Of a DNA stretch of 64,000 bases, positions 55,140 through 63,615 are shown one piece after another. Position numbers and translations under genes: made by a program. Position 1 is the first letter of the stretch. The number at the start of each line of letters is the position of its first letter. The DNA is from Bacteroidia bacterium (GTDB lineage: Bacteria > Bacteroidota > Ignavibacteria > SZUA-365): the NCBI GenBank assembly GCA_027493955.1, contig JAOSJT010000001.1, forward strand, positions 1,007,131-1,071,130. The letters are read 5' to 3'. The notes under the pieces were generated by a model. The model made no database searches, was not told the origin of the DNA, and saw nothing but the letters and a program-made list of their open reading frames with translations.

Positions 55140-55717
55140 GATGCGGTGTTGCCTTTCTTTGTGGCAATGAAATCCGAAAACCACTGCGATCCCTTCTCCC
55201 AGCTATACGCTACCCCCGCGGCAATGAGTGTGCCCAGAACTGCTCCTCCGATGATGTCGGAGAAATAATGTACTCCGACGTAGACCCGTGAATACGCTAC
55301 CAGCACCGCCCAGAGCAGCAGCCAGGGACGCGCCTGGCGATAAAAATGCGAGACCAGTATCGCCATCGCAAAATTGTTCACCGCGTGCGAAGAAGGGAAA
55401 GACTTGCCTCCGCCGCAGCCGACAAGAAGGCGAACATCCTCCAGCGTGTGACAGGGACGCAGACGCCCGACCAGCGGCTTGATTCCGAAACTGCTGAGCT
55501 GATCGCTGATGGTGATGGTGACCAGCAGGAGGATGACGGTGATCACCCCGCGTTTCTTCCCGAAAATCATCAACGCCAGCAGCGAGACGGCGTATATGAT
55601 ATAAAAATTCTTGACCTCCGTGATCGTCGGAAAAAACCAGTCGCCCAGCGGATTCGCCAGCGCCTCGTTACCGAAGCGGAAAAGCGCCAGGTCAATGCTG
55701 TACAGCCATTCGATCAT
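55136..55717 (-). CDS. PAP2-family membrane phosphatase
   Basis: 193 residues, about six membrane segments. The three PAP2 motifs are in order: KPLVGRLRP (KxxxxxxRP), SFPSSHAVN (PSGH type, with Ser for Gly) and SRVYVGVHYFSDI (SRxxxxxHxxxD). The likely substrates are undecaprenyl diphosphate or phosphatidate/PGP lipids; sequence does not decide. ATG 55717 overlaps the dedA stop in ATGA and matches the domain start; the longer open frame upstream lies inside dedA. Confidence 0.92.
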   Translation of the reverse strand: MIEWLYSIDLALFRFGNEALANPLGDWFFPTITEVKNFYIIYAVSLLALMIFGKKRGVITVILLLVTITISDQLSSFGIKPLVGRLRPCHTLEDVRLLVGCGGGKSFPSSHAVNNFAMAILVSHFYRQARPWLLLWAVLVAYSRVYVGVHYFSDIIGGAVLGTLIAAGVAYSWEKGSQWFSDFIATKKGNTAS

Positions 55718-56349
55718 GCGTTGCCGTTCCCCTGGCCGTTGCCGTTCCGTTTCTTCCGCCATTTCCACCAGGCACGGACGGCCCAGAGCGCAACAACGAG
55801 TGTCAGTAAGACGGTAATCACCCGGCTGTATGTGCTCAGGTACTCCCCGATATCCTTCCAGTTGTCGCCGAGCGCATAGCCGGCATAAATGAGAATCGCG
55901 TTCCAGAGCAAGGCGCTGAGTGCGGACAGAACCACGGTGATGCCGAAGTGCATTTCCGCGATACCGGCGCAGAAGCTGATCACCGCGCGGGTTCCCGAGA
56001 GAAAGCGATTGGCGATGACCACCCAGAAGCCATAGCGTCCGAACCAGCTATGAACCTTGGCGACGAGTTCTGGCGAGATGAATTTGATTTTCCCCGTTTC
56101 AAGCACGCGATGCCCGAAGGATTTGCCGAGCGAATACATCGTCACAAAGCCCGCGGTGCTTCCGGCCGTCGCGAAAAGGAGAGTAAGAAGTACGCTTCCC
56201 TCTCCCAGACTGATGATGGAGCCGGCCGCGACAATGAGTACATCGCTCGGAGACGGTGGGAAAATATTCTCCAGCCAGGCGAAAAAAAACAGCGCAAAGT
56301 AAATCCAGACTACATCAATGCGTGAGAGAAAAGCGACGATTTCCTCCAC
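55714..56349 (-). CDS. DedA-family membrane protein
   Basis: 211 residues. The DedA (SNARE-associated/VTT-domain) pattern is seen in WLENIFPPSPSDVLIVAAGSI, GFVTMYSLGKSFGH and VVIANRFLSGTRAVISFCAGIAEM, including the conserved Arg in RFLSGTR. Members act in flipping or recycling membrane lipids such as undecaprenyl phosphate, which fits the following PAP2 gene. The C-terminus is a short Gly/Asn tail (NGNGQGNGNA) encoded by an 18-bp-period DNA repeat. Confidence 0.9.
   Translation of the reverse strand: MEEIVAFLSRIDVVWIYFALFFFAWLENIFPPSPSDVLIVAAGSIISLGEGSVLLTLLFATAGSTAGFVTMYSLGKSFGHRVLETGKIKFISPELVAKVHSWFGRYGFWVVIANRFLSGTRAVISFCAGIAEMHFGITVVLSALSALLWNAILIYAGYALGDNWKDIGEYLSTYSRVITVLLTLVVALWAVRAWWKWRKKRNGNGQGNGNA
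55720..55749. repeat. Two 12-bp copies with 18-bp period at the end of the DedA gene
   Basis: CGTTGCCGTTCC occurs at 55720-55731 and again at 55738-55749. It encodes the Gly/Asn C-terminal tail of the DedA protein. It looks like recent slippage. Confidence 0.7.
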
Positions 56350-56352
56350 CTG

Positions 56353-56847
56353 TTACCTCGCTGCGAATATCAGGGCTGTTGCATGGGCGGTGACGCCCGC
56401 TCCCGTTCCGACAAAGCCGAGCGTCTCGCTCGTTGTAGCCTTGAGGGATATCCGGGAAATGCTGACGCCGCAAGCGGTGGCGATATTCTGACGCATCTGC
56501 TGCTTGTATGGCAGAATTTTCGGTCGCTCGAGCACCAGCGTCGCATCGATGTTGCCGATGGCATAGCCGCTCTCCGCCAGGCGCTGCACGCTCCGCTCGA
56601 GCAGGGAGATGCTCGAAATGCCGCGGTATGCGGCTTCGCTATCAGGGAAATGTTCGCCGATATCCCCGAGCGCCGCCGCGCCCAAAAGCGCATCGCATAT
56701 TGCATGCAGCAGCACATCCCCGTCGGAGTGCGCCACCGTGCCGAATTCCGATGCAATGGTCACCCCGCCGAGGATGAGGGATTCTCCCGGAGCGAGGCGG
56801 TGCACATCGTAGCCATACCCTATGCGGTAAGGAAAATCTTCATTCAT
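56353..56847 (-). CDS. ispF: 2-C-methyl-D-erythritol 2,4-cyclodiphosphate synthase
   Basis: 164 residues. Metal and substrate motifs: GYGYDVHRLAPGESLILGGV (DxH zinc site), GTVAHSDGDVLLHAICDALLGAAALGDIGEHFPDS and ISLKATTSETLGFVGTGAGVTAHATALI. It forms MEcPP in the non-mevalonate isoprenoid pathway, and with pdxJ points to DXP as a shared precursor in this organism. ATG 56847 overlaps the acyP stop in ATGA. Confidence 0.97.
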   Translation of the reverse strand: MNEDFPYRIGYGYDVHRLAPGESLILGGVTIASEFGTVAHSDGDVLLHAICDALLGAAALGDIGEHFPDSEAAYRGISSISLLERSVQRLAESGYAIGNIDATLVLERPKILPYKQQMRQNIATACGVSISRISLKATTSETLGFVGTGAGVTAHATALIFAAR

Positions 56848-57119
56848 CGTATTTCGAACGTCTGGAACACATTTTCGCTCTCCTCCCACGTCACCCGAAC
56901 GTCAGCCACCGCGGAGCGCATGGGACCTTTGCGCAAGTCCTCGAGCAGGATACGCAGATCGATCTCCCTGCCCTGCGCGAGCACCTCCACGCGTCCGTCC
57001 GCGCAATTCCGAACCCATCCGTTGATGCTCAACCCCTCCGCGATGCGCAGAACGAAATAGCGGAAACCCACCCCCTGAACAAAACCCGATATACTGACAT
57101 GCATCGTGGTGCAACTCAT
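56844..57119 (-). CDS. acyP: Acylphosphatase
   Basis: 91 residues, standard length. The signature HVSISGFVQGVGFRYFVLRIAE carries the catalytic Arg and GWVRNCADGRVEVLAQG the catalytic Asn. It hydrolyses acyl phosphates. The frame has two close Met; the first (57119) or Met6 (57104) could start. It heads the minus-strand unit acyP-ispF-dedA-pap2-lnt-aldolase-thioesterase and faces the divergent tldD-like gene across 267 bp. Confidence 0.94.
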   Translation of the reverse strand: MSCTTMHVSISGFVQGVGFRYFVLRIAEGLSINGWVRNCADGRVEVLAQGREIDLRILLEDLRKGPMRSAVADVRVTWEESENVFQTFEIR

Positions 57120-57386
57120 GTTTCAAGATACGGAGAGCAAAACTGAAAAACACCGGGTTAGGCGCTCGAGCGCTGCGGGTTTCCCATGCGACAATTGCCG
57201 AAGAGCACCTAGGCTCAAGGCCTCCGTGGAGTACCGTCGTGCTTGCCGAAGCGTTGCTGTAGCCGGTATTTCGTTGCCAAACCGCAACGTACCGCGATGT
57301 GTGTCCACCCGTCGGACGAGCGCTTCTATGCACTTTCCCTTTCTCGCACTACATTAGATGTTTGTACCATGCCGATGAATTGACAC

Positions 57387-58940
57387 ATGCGCCGAAGAAC
57401 ATTTCTCTCTCTCACCGGAACCGCGACGGGCAGTCTGCTGCTGCGGCCATCCGCGCAGATCTTTTCCCGCTCTCTGCTCCGAAGCGAAAACCGGGAGAGC
57501 GACCTGCTGATCGATCTGGTCGATGCCGCGATGACGCAAGGAGCCGAATATGCCGACGCCCGTCTGCTGTCCACTCGAGCGCAGACGGTGCAATTGCGCA
57601 AAGACGTCGTCGCGCAACTCACCGATGTCGAAGATCGCGGCTTCCTGCTTCGGGTGTTCAAGAATGGCGGATGGGCGAGCAGCGCCATCAGCGGCGCTGT
57701 GGAGATACATCCGCGGCATGTGGCACGCCAGGCGCTGCAGTCCGCACTGACAGCATCGCAACTTTCGCCTGTCCCCTTCGATCCGATGCATCGGCCCGAG
57801 CAGCTCACCGCCGCGTACGCCACTCCCATGGAGCGCGATCCCTTCGAGGTGCCGCTGCAGGAAAAAATCGATTTCCTTCGCGAAATAGCCACCGCGCCTC
57901 TCACCGTGCAGCAAATCCCGCATACGGTGGCGAATCTCTTCCTCAACAGGACAGACAGCGATTTTTTCAACAGCACGCAAACCCGCCTGCGACAGACCAC
58001 GACAAGCCTGTATCAGAACTATGCGCTGACCGCCTTCAGTCAGGCACTGAAACGCATGGATTCCCGCAGCAGTCCGCGCGAAGCCAAGGCCGGCGGCTGG
58101 GAATTGCTGAAGGAATACTCGCGCAGCGAACTCGACACGCTCATTCAGGACGTGATGAAAAAACTGCAAGCCGAAGCACTCGCAGAGGGCTCCTTCGATG
58201 TCGTTGTGGATCCGACGGTCATGTGGGATTTGATCACCGACACACTGCTCCCGCATCTGGACGCTCGCCGCATGCTCGAACGCGACGGCGCGCGACCGGG
58301 AGGCAGATGGTTGACGCCGGACATGGTCGGCGCAGCACAGATCACGTCACCCGCTCTTACGCTGGGCTGGGACAACACTCTCCCGGGGGGACTTGCGACC
58401 TGCGGTTGGGATGACTCGGGACGACCCGCGGACAGCGGAACCCTGATAGATCAGGGGAAACTCCTTCGCATCGTCGGTTCGGATGAAATCGGCGGTGTAC
58501 CGGCGCATCTTGCTCATACGCGCTCGAATAGCTGGCGGCAGCCGCCGCACTGCTCCATGCCCAACATCGTGCTGAAAAGCGGTGGGACGAAGACGCTGCA
58601 ACGCCTGATCGAGTCGGTGCCGAATGGTATACTCATCCGCGGCCGTGGAAGTATTATCACGAATCCGCAACGCACCATCGCGCGCATCCGACCGCAGATG
58701 GGTTGGCGTATCCGTGCCGGAGAGGTCACGGACATGGTACGGGATTTCGAAATTGAGGTCCCCGTGGAGAAGCTCTGGAACAGTCTCGGTGAGACGGGCG
58801 GCCCGCTGACGGCGATCACCGCGGGCGAATTGTTTCCGGAGCGCTGCTACCCACTGTGGACGCAACCCTTCTCCGTATCCACCCCGGCGGCACTGTTCCG
58901 CGCCCTTCCAGTGTACTCTTCAACCGAGAATGCATCATGA
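57387..58940 (+). CDS. TldD-family protein with TAT signal, zinc motif lost
   Basis: 517 residues. The N-terminus MRRRTFLSLTGTATG is a twin-arginine signal. The body matches the TldD branch exported in Bacteroidota (VDAAMTQGAEYADARL at the start; RIRPQMGWRIRAGEVTDMVRDFEI and TPAALFRALPV at the end). Where active TldD proteins carry HExxGH, after FDVVVDPTVMW, this one has ITDTLLPHLDARRM (282-296): the first His and the Glu are gone. A Cys near the C-terminus (RCYPLW) may still be the remaining ligand. It is probably not a zinc protease. It overlaps the tldE-like gene by 4 nt. Confidence 0.82.
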   Translation: MRRRTFLSLTGTATGSLLLRPSAQIFSRSLLRSENRESDLLIDLVDAAMTQGAEYADARLLSTRAQTVQLRKDVVAQLTDVEDRGFLLRVFKNGGWASSAISGAVEIHPRHVARQALQSALTASQLSPVPFDPMHRPEQLTAAYATPMERDPFEVPLQEKIDFLREIATAPLTVQQIPHTVANLFLNRTDSDFFNSTQTRLRQTTTSLYQNYALTAFSQALKRMDSRSSPREAKAGGWELLKEYSRSELDTLIQDVMKKLQAEALAEGSFDVVVDPTVMWDLITDTLLPHLDARRMLERDGARPGGRWLTPDMVGAAQITSPALTLGWDNTLPGGLATCGWDDSGRPADSGTLIDQGKLLRIVGSDEIGGVPAHLAHTRSNSWRQPPHCSMPNIVLKSGGTKTLQRLIESVPNGILIRGRGSIITNPQRTIARIRPQMGWRIRAGEVTDMVRDFEIEVPVEKLWNSLGETGGPLTAITAGELFPERCYPLWTQPFSVSTPAALFRALPVYSSTENAS

Positions 58941-60262
58941 CGCGCACCGACACCGAGCAACTGCTCTCCCGCATCATCAACCGCTCGAAAGCCGAGGAAA
59001 CCTTCGCGGTACTTCGCGGGACCAACGCCACCACGCTGCGCTTCGCAGACTCGCTCCTTCTGCCGCCGTTGCAGCTTTCGGACCGGATAGTGCAGATCAG
59101 CATCAGGCGCGGAAAAAAATATGCCTCCACCACGCTCACCGCCTTCGATGACGCGTCCGTGGACCGGTGTTTCTCCCGTCTCGAAGACATGCTCCCACAG
59201 TTCACCGAAACGGATACCATTATCCCCTTCCCGGAAACGCGCCTCGTTCTCGAAGCACCGCTCTTTCATCAGCGGAACGAGGATATTGCACCGGAGTGGC
59301 GAAACGCAGCCGCGGAAAAGATGCTCGATACCTTCCGCACGGCGGCCCTCTCGGTAAGCGGCAGTCTCGTGACCAGCGACTCGGTACTGGCTGTCGCAAC
59401 CTCGAACGGACTGTTTCTTCATCAACCGTCTTCGCTCATCCACGGTGATGTACGGGCGTACTCCGGCGATGGCTTGCAGACGTCCTCCGCGCGCGTGTAC
59501 CGCCACCGTCTGGACACGTTCGATGCGGCCGCTTTCGCGACCCATGTACGGGATCGCTGTTTGCTTTGGAAGCATCCCGCGGATATCAAAGCCGAGCGCA
59601 TCACGACCATTTTCTCACCGCATGCCTTGGCGGACTTGCTCATGCCCCTGTTGCAGCAATTTTCCATGCGCGCCGTGCAGGACGACAAAAGCTTCCTGCG
59701 CCGCCTGGACGGTTCGACCTTCGTCGGTTCGAGAATGTTTGCGAAGGGTGTGCATCTGCGTTCCGATCCGTTCGATCAGGAAGTCCCGTCGCTGCCGTTT
59801 ACCATGGAGGGCAATGAGGTCAAAGCCGTCACGTGGGTGCGCGACGGCGTCATCGAGAATGTGGCCGAGGGCAGATATGATACAGCGGGAAGCGTCCGCG
59901 ACGTCCGTCCCCTGCCGACGAATCTCATCATGGAGGGTGGCGACGCGCAGATCGGGGATTTGATCAAGAAGACCAAACGCGGTTTGCTCGTGCACGGCTT
60001 CGCCTCACTCGGGATGGTAGATCCCAGGAACTGCCTTCTCTCAGGCTCCACCCGCGACGGCGTGTTTCTCATCGAGAACGGGAAAATTTCCAAAGCTGTG
60101 AAAAACCTTGTGCTCCGCGAAACCCCGGTGTATCTGCTCAAGGAGGTCCTCGACATGTCCGTGCCCGAGGTGGTTTCTCCGTCGGGCTCCTATTTTCCCA
60201 TGCGCCTCCCTTCGCTGCTCGTCAAGGACGTCATGTACACGCAAGCGAGCGGCGTGATCTGA
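58937..60262 (+). CDS. TldE/PmbA-family protein, partner of the TldD-like protein
   Basis: 441 residues, no signal peptide evident. It shows the family pattern of PmbA/TldE: LRFADSLLLPPLQLSDRI early, SPHALADLLMPLLQQFSMRAV, GSRMFAKGVHLRSDPFDQEVPS and PTNLIMEGGDAQIGDLIKKTKRGLLVHGF (the PTN and GLLV elements), ending LVKDVMYT. TldE normally lacks the zinc motif and pairs with TldD. ATG 58937 overlaps the partner stop; the frame is open earlier only because it runs inside tldD. Its TGA is directly abutted by the stop of the convergent EamA gene. Confidence 0.88.
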   Translation: MTRTDTEQLLSRIINRSKAEETFAVLRGTNATTLRFADSLLLPPLQLSDRIVQISIRRGKKYASTTLTAFDDASVDRCFSRLEDMLPQFTETDTIIPFPETRLVLEAPLFHQRNEDIAPEWRNAAAEKMLDTFRTAALSVSGSLVTSDSVLAVATSNGLFLHQPSSLIHGDVRAYSGDGLQTSSARVYRHRLDTFDAAAFATHVRDRCLLWKHPADIKAERITTIFSPHALADLLMPLLQQFSMRAVQDDKSFLRRLDGSTFVGSRMFAKGVHLRSDPFDQEVPSLPFTMEGNEVKAVTWVRDGVIENVAEGRYDTAGSVRDVRPLPTNLIMEGGDAQIGDLIKKTKRGLLVHGFASLGMVDPRNCLLSGSTRDGVFLIENGKISKAVKNLVLRETPVYLLKEVLDMSVPEVVSPSGSYFPMRLPSLLVKDVMYTQASGVI

Positions 60263-61147
60263 TTATTCCTTATTCAGCGCGGCGAGCAGTTCGGAGATCA
60301 GCAGGCCGGCGAACATCAGCGACGCCCCGACAACCTCGATGGTACTCATGGTTTCACCCAGTGCGAAATACGCCATGACGGCGGCGAACACCGGTTCGAG
60401 GGAAAAGATGATAGCGGCCTTGGTCGGTGTGGTCTCGCGCTGATATTTCGATTGCACGAAAATCGCAATGGTGGAAGCGAAGAAGGCCAGATACAGCACC
60501 GCTCCTATCGCACCAGCGGAAAACACCGCCGGACCTCCGCCGAAGAACGGTGCAAGCACAAAACCGATCACCGCAGTCACGACAAACTGATAAAATACGA
60601 TCTCGCGGTCGAAGCCGTTTTTCGTAAACACGTCGAGATACACGATGTAAAAGGCGAAAACAACGGCACAAAGCAACACCAGCAAATCACCCTGATTGAA
60701 GGTGCTGTCGGTGGGATTGGTGAACAGGTACAGCCCGGCTGCCACGATGAGTACACCAAGGATGTTTCCCCACGACGGCATGCGTCGCTCGATGGCCAGT
60801 TGCAGCAGCGGTGTAAAGACGACCATGGTCCCGGTGAGGAATCCGGCTTTCGACGCTGTGGTCTGCACGAGTCCGATGGTCTGCAACGCGAAACCGCCTC
60901 CGAGCAGCGCACCCAGTATCAACCCGGCTTTGAGTGAGGCCCTGGTAGTTGTCCGTATGTCCCGGAAGGTGTAGATTCCAACCATCAGGGCCGCGAGTGC
61001 GAAGCGCGCACCCTGCAACACCATAGGCGGCAGATCGTTCAGCGTGTATTTCGTCACGCTGAAGGTGGACCCCCAAATCAATGTAATCGCGATGAGAAAT
61101 CTGTCTGCTCTCGGAAATATCGGACTGCCGCTCTTGTTGGCCTGCAT
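60263..61147 (-). CDS. EamA/DMT-superfamily transporter
   Basis: 294 residues from ATG 61147; ATG 61165 would add six. Ten hydrophobic segments form two EamA repeats: FLIAITLIWGSTFSVTKYTL to LLQLAIERR and LLVLLCAVVFAFYIVYLD to the end (LMFAGLLISELLAALNKE). Family marks are WGSTF, LPPMVLQGARF, ASKAGFLTGTMVVFTPLLQ and the late IFSLEPVFAAVMAYFALGE. It probably exports a metabolite or amino acid, which one unknown. Its 5' end overlaps the divergent lipoprotein gene. Confidence 0.88.
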   Translation of the reverse strand: MQANKSGSPIFPRADRFLIAITLIWGSTFSVTKYTLNDLPPMVLQGARFALAALMVGIYTFRDIRTTTRASLKAGLILGALLGGGFALQTIGLVQTTASKAGFLTGTMVVFTPLLQLAIERRMPSWGNILGVLIVAAGLYLFTNPTDSTFNQGDLLVLLCAVVFAFYIVYLDVFTKNGFDREIVFYQFVVTAVIGFVLAPFFGGGPAVFSAGAIGAVLYLAFFASTIAIFVQSKYQRETTPTKAAIIFSLEPVFAAVMAYFALGETMSTIEVVGASLMFAGLLISELLAALNKE

Positions 61148-61466
61148 GTTCTGTGTGTGCTCCATGTGGGGATGCGGCGGCGGGGAAACACCCCGGCTGC
61201 CGGAAGAGAAGTTCGAGCAAATATACGGCGATATCCTCTTTCTGGGAGAATTGCACCGCGAGGACACGCTGGCCATGCGCAAGGCGGTGGACTCGCTGCT
61301 CAAAGCGCATAACACCGACAGCACGGCTCTGCTCGCCACCGCGCGCGAGCTCGCCGACGACAGCGGCGCGCTCAACTCCATCTATCGCAATCTGATTCTC
61401 CGCTTCGAAACGCTTTCCATGCCGGACAGCTCGAAAGATGTCCCCGAATGGGACAGGCCGAACTGA
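61092..61466 (+). CDS. Small lipoprotein of unknown function
   Basis: 124 residues. The signal MRNLSALGNIGLPLLLACMF runs to a lipobox-like SMWGC (Cys28), followed by GGGETP and a helical body (PEEKFEQIYGDILFLGELHRED, AMRKAVDSLLKAHNTDS, ALLATARELADDSGALNSIYRNLILRFETL). The pattern resembles short helical DUF4296-type lipoproteins of Bacteroidota, but I am not certain. It begins within the first codons of the oppositely oriented EamA gene. No downstream partner on the same strand. Confidence 0.7.
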   Translation: MRNLSALGNIGLPLLLACMFCVCSMWGCGGGETPRLPEEKFEQIYGDILFLGELHREDTLAMRKAVDSLLKAHNTDSTALLATARELADDSGALNSIYRNLILRFETLSMPDSSKDVPEWDRPN

Positions 61467-61505
61467 AGCACCTTCTCAGGCTGCTCTCCCCCGCTTCTCT
61501 CAACA

Positions 61506-62861
61506 TCAGCTTCGTTCGAGTCCGTATTTCTTGATCTTGGAATAAAGATGGCTGCGCTGAATGCCGAGTTCATCCGCTGTGCGGCTGATGTTCCAGTCAT
61601 AGCGATCGAGCTGCCGTTGAATGAACAACTTCTCGGCCCTGTCCTTGAACTCCTGAAAATTCATGTCCATCGGAAGAGCGTCGTCCGCCGGGGTGACGCT
61701 ACCCAGAACGTAGCGCCCCACGTCCGCGCTGCCGATATGCTGTGCAACCATGATCACGAGTCGCTCCACGGCGTTGCGCAATTCCCGCACGTTACCCGGC
61801 CATTGCATGGCACACAGCCGCTCCATTGCGGCATCGTCTATGCTCCGTTCGGGAAGTTTATTCTTTTTGCAGGATTCGCGGAGGAAATGCCGGACGAGGT
61901 CGGGAATGTCTTCCCGACGGTCGCGCAACGGGGGCACATGAATCGGAATGACGTTCAGGCGATGGTATAAATCCTCGCGGAAGCGTCCTTCGCGAATTTC
62001 CGTGAACAGATCCTTGTTCGTGGCGGCCAGCACGCGCACGTCCACCGAAATTTTCTTGCCGCCTCCCACGCGCTCGAAGGTGCCTTCTTCGAGAATGCGG
62101 AGTACCTTTGCCTGTGCCGGCAGACTCATGTCTCCGATTTCATCGAGAAACAGAATACCGGCGTCGCTCTGCTCGAACTTGCCGATGCGCTGCGCCGTGG
62201 CTCCTGTGAACGATCCCTTTTCGTGACCGAACAACTCGGATTCGATCAGTTCATGCGGAATGGCGGCGCAGTTGACCTCCACCATGTCTTTGCCGGCACG
62301 GGTGCTCTGCCGGTGGATCGCGCGCGCCACGAGTTCCTTTCCTGTTCCGTTCTCTCCGGTGATAAGAACATACGCTTCGGTAGGTGCAACGCGCGCTATC
62401 GTTTCCTGCAATTCACGCATCACGCGTGAGCGACCAATGATCTCGCCGGATGGTTCGATCTGACTGCGCATCTCGCGATTCTCGCGAAGCAATGACGTCT
62501 GTGTAATCGCGTTGCGCAGCGTGATGAGAATTTTTTCCCTGTCAGGCGGCTTGGTCAGAAAATCGAACGCGCCTTTGCGCGTGGCCTCCACAGCCGTTTC
62601 GATGCTCCCATGCCCGGTGAGCAGAATCACCGGAAGCGTCGGATTACTCTCACGAAGACGTTCCAATGTTTCCATACCATCCATACCCGACATTTTGATG
62701 TCGAGAATCACGGCATCGGGTGATCGCCGCTGCACCGCCGCGAGCGCTGCGGGACCGCTGTCTGCATCCTCCACGTCAAAACCTTCGTACTCGAGCGTCA
62801 TTCGCAAGGTCTCGCGTATGCTCTGTTCATCGTCAACGATCAGGATGCGTGCTGCTTTCAT
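61506..62861 (-). CDS. NtrC-type sigma-54-dependent response regulator
   Basis: 451 residues in three domains. The receiver (1-120) has the phospho-acceptor Asp54 in [10 protein letters not shown] and the acidic pair DDE at the N-terminus. The AAA+ activator domain has Walker [16 protein letters not shown], the sigma-54-contact loop GSFTGA (Ser for the common Ala), Walker [13 protein letters not shown] and the arginine-finger region [13 protein letters not shown]. The C-terminal Fis-type HTH reads [25 protein letters not shown]. It works with sigma-54, encoded at 17571-19082. No histidine kinase is adjacent. The start lies inside the last codons of the upstream gene, a 29-nt overlap. Confidence 0.95.
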   Translation of the reverse strand: MKAARILIVDDEQSIRETLRMTLEYEGFDVEDADSGPAALAAVQRRSPDAVILDIKMSGMDGMETLERLRESNPTLPVILLTGHGSIETAVEATRKGAFDFLTKPPDREKILITLRNAITQTSLLRENREMRSQIEPSGEIIGRSRVMRELQETIARVAPTEAYVLITGENGTGKELVARAIHRQSTRAGKDMVEVNCAAIPHELIESELFGHEKGSFTGATAQRIGKFEQSDAGILFLDEIGDMSLPAQAKVLRILEEGTFERVGGGKKISVDVRVLAATNKDLFTEIREGRFREDLYHRLNVIPIHVPPLRDRREDIPDLVRHFLRESCKKNKLPERSIDDAAMERLCAMQWPGNVRELRNAVERLVIMVAQHIGSADVGRYVLGSVTPADDALPMDMNFQEFKDRAEKLFIQRQLDRYDWNISRTADELGIQRSHLYSKIKKYGLERS

Positions 62862-63615
62862 TGTTTTTTGACCAATGGTGAAAAATGTCCGATGGGCGTA
62901 CGGCCCGCTGCCGCTGAAGTTGCATGGCGAAGACTATGCCCATGCGGTTGACCATGATGTCGCGGTCGTCGTGAAAGCCTTCGAGCTTGAACACCTGCTC
63001 GAACCACTCCACACCGTAACCGAGGACGTCAGCCAACGAGGGTTCATTCACGACGGTTTGCAGATATGCCGAGCCGAAAAAATGCGGCAGCTTGTCGCGA
63101 TCCAGCGAAGGCGGCGTATCGGGCAGCAGCAGACCAGGCAGATTGGCCAGCCGTCGCTGAAAGTCGCTCCTGCTCTCTGTGGAAACCGGTACGGTAATCG
63201 TCCAACCGAGCAGCGGTACCACCGCCGGAAAGCGATGATACGGCAAGGTGGCCCAGGTGAGCGCCAGCAGCGCCGCTTGTATGTCGCCCTCCGCGAGATA
63301 CACCGCGTGATCGAACAACGCGTCGAGCAATCTCAGATCTCTCTCCTGCGTTCTGGGCTCCGTCAGCTCGAGATCGGTGATGTATCCCCGCAGTTCGTAC
63401 ATGATTCCCAGCGGCTCCGGCAGCAACGCCCTCCGTAACATCGCCCAGATGCCCGGGAAGGGGACGTCGCCGACCCGTTCGCCGAGCGATGGGATTGCGT
63501 CTTCGGCTGGGACACGCTGCGCCGACGCGGGCGCAACGAACAACAACGGGAGTACGACGACAAGGCGGAATGTACCGGTCCGGAGCGCCCCCTGCCGTGT
63601 CTGGCCTCGCCGCAT
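62833..63615 (-). CDS. Exported VanZ/DUF2279-like protein of unknown function
   Basis: 260 residues from ATG 63615, which starts a signal peptide (GTFRLVVVLPLLFVAPASAQ); the frame is open upstream only because it runs antiparallel to the next coding frame. In the C-terminal half, DKLPHFFGSAYLQ, then GYGVEWFEQVFKLEGF and DDRDIMVNRMGIVFAMQL follow the order D-K-x-x-H-F, G-x-E, D-x-x-x-N-x-x-G seen in VanZ and DUF2279 proteins, but here with weak hydrophobicity. Function unknown. The ATG shares its A with the stop of the carboxylase gene (TGATG). Confidence 0.65.
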   Translation of the reverse strand: MRRGQTRQGALRTGTFRLVVVLPLLFVAPASAQRVPAEDAIPSLGERVGDVPFPGIWAMLRRALLPEPLGIMYELRGYITDLELTEPRTQERDLRLLDALFDHAVYLAEGDIQAALLALTWATLPYHRFPAVVPLLGWTITVPVSTESRSDFQRRLANLPGLLLPDTPPSLDRDKLPHFFGSAYLQTVVNEPSLADVLGYGVEWFEQVFKLEGFHDDRDIMVNRMGIVFAMQLQRQRAVRPSDIFHHWSKNNESSTHPDR

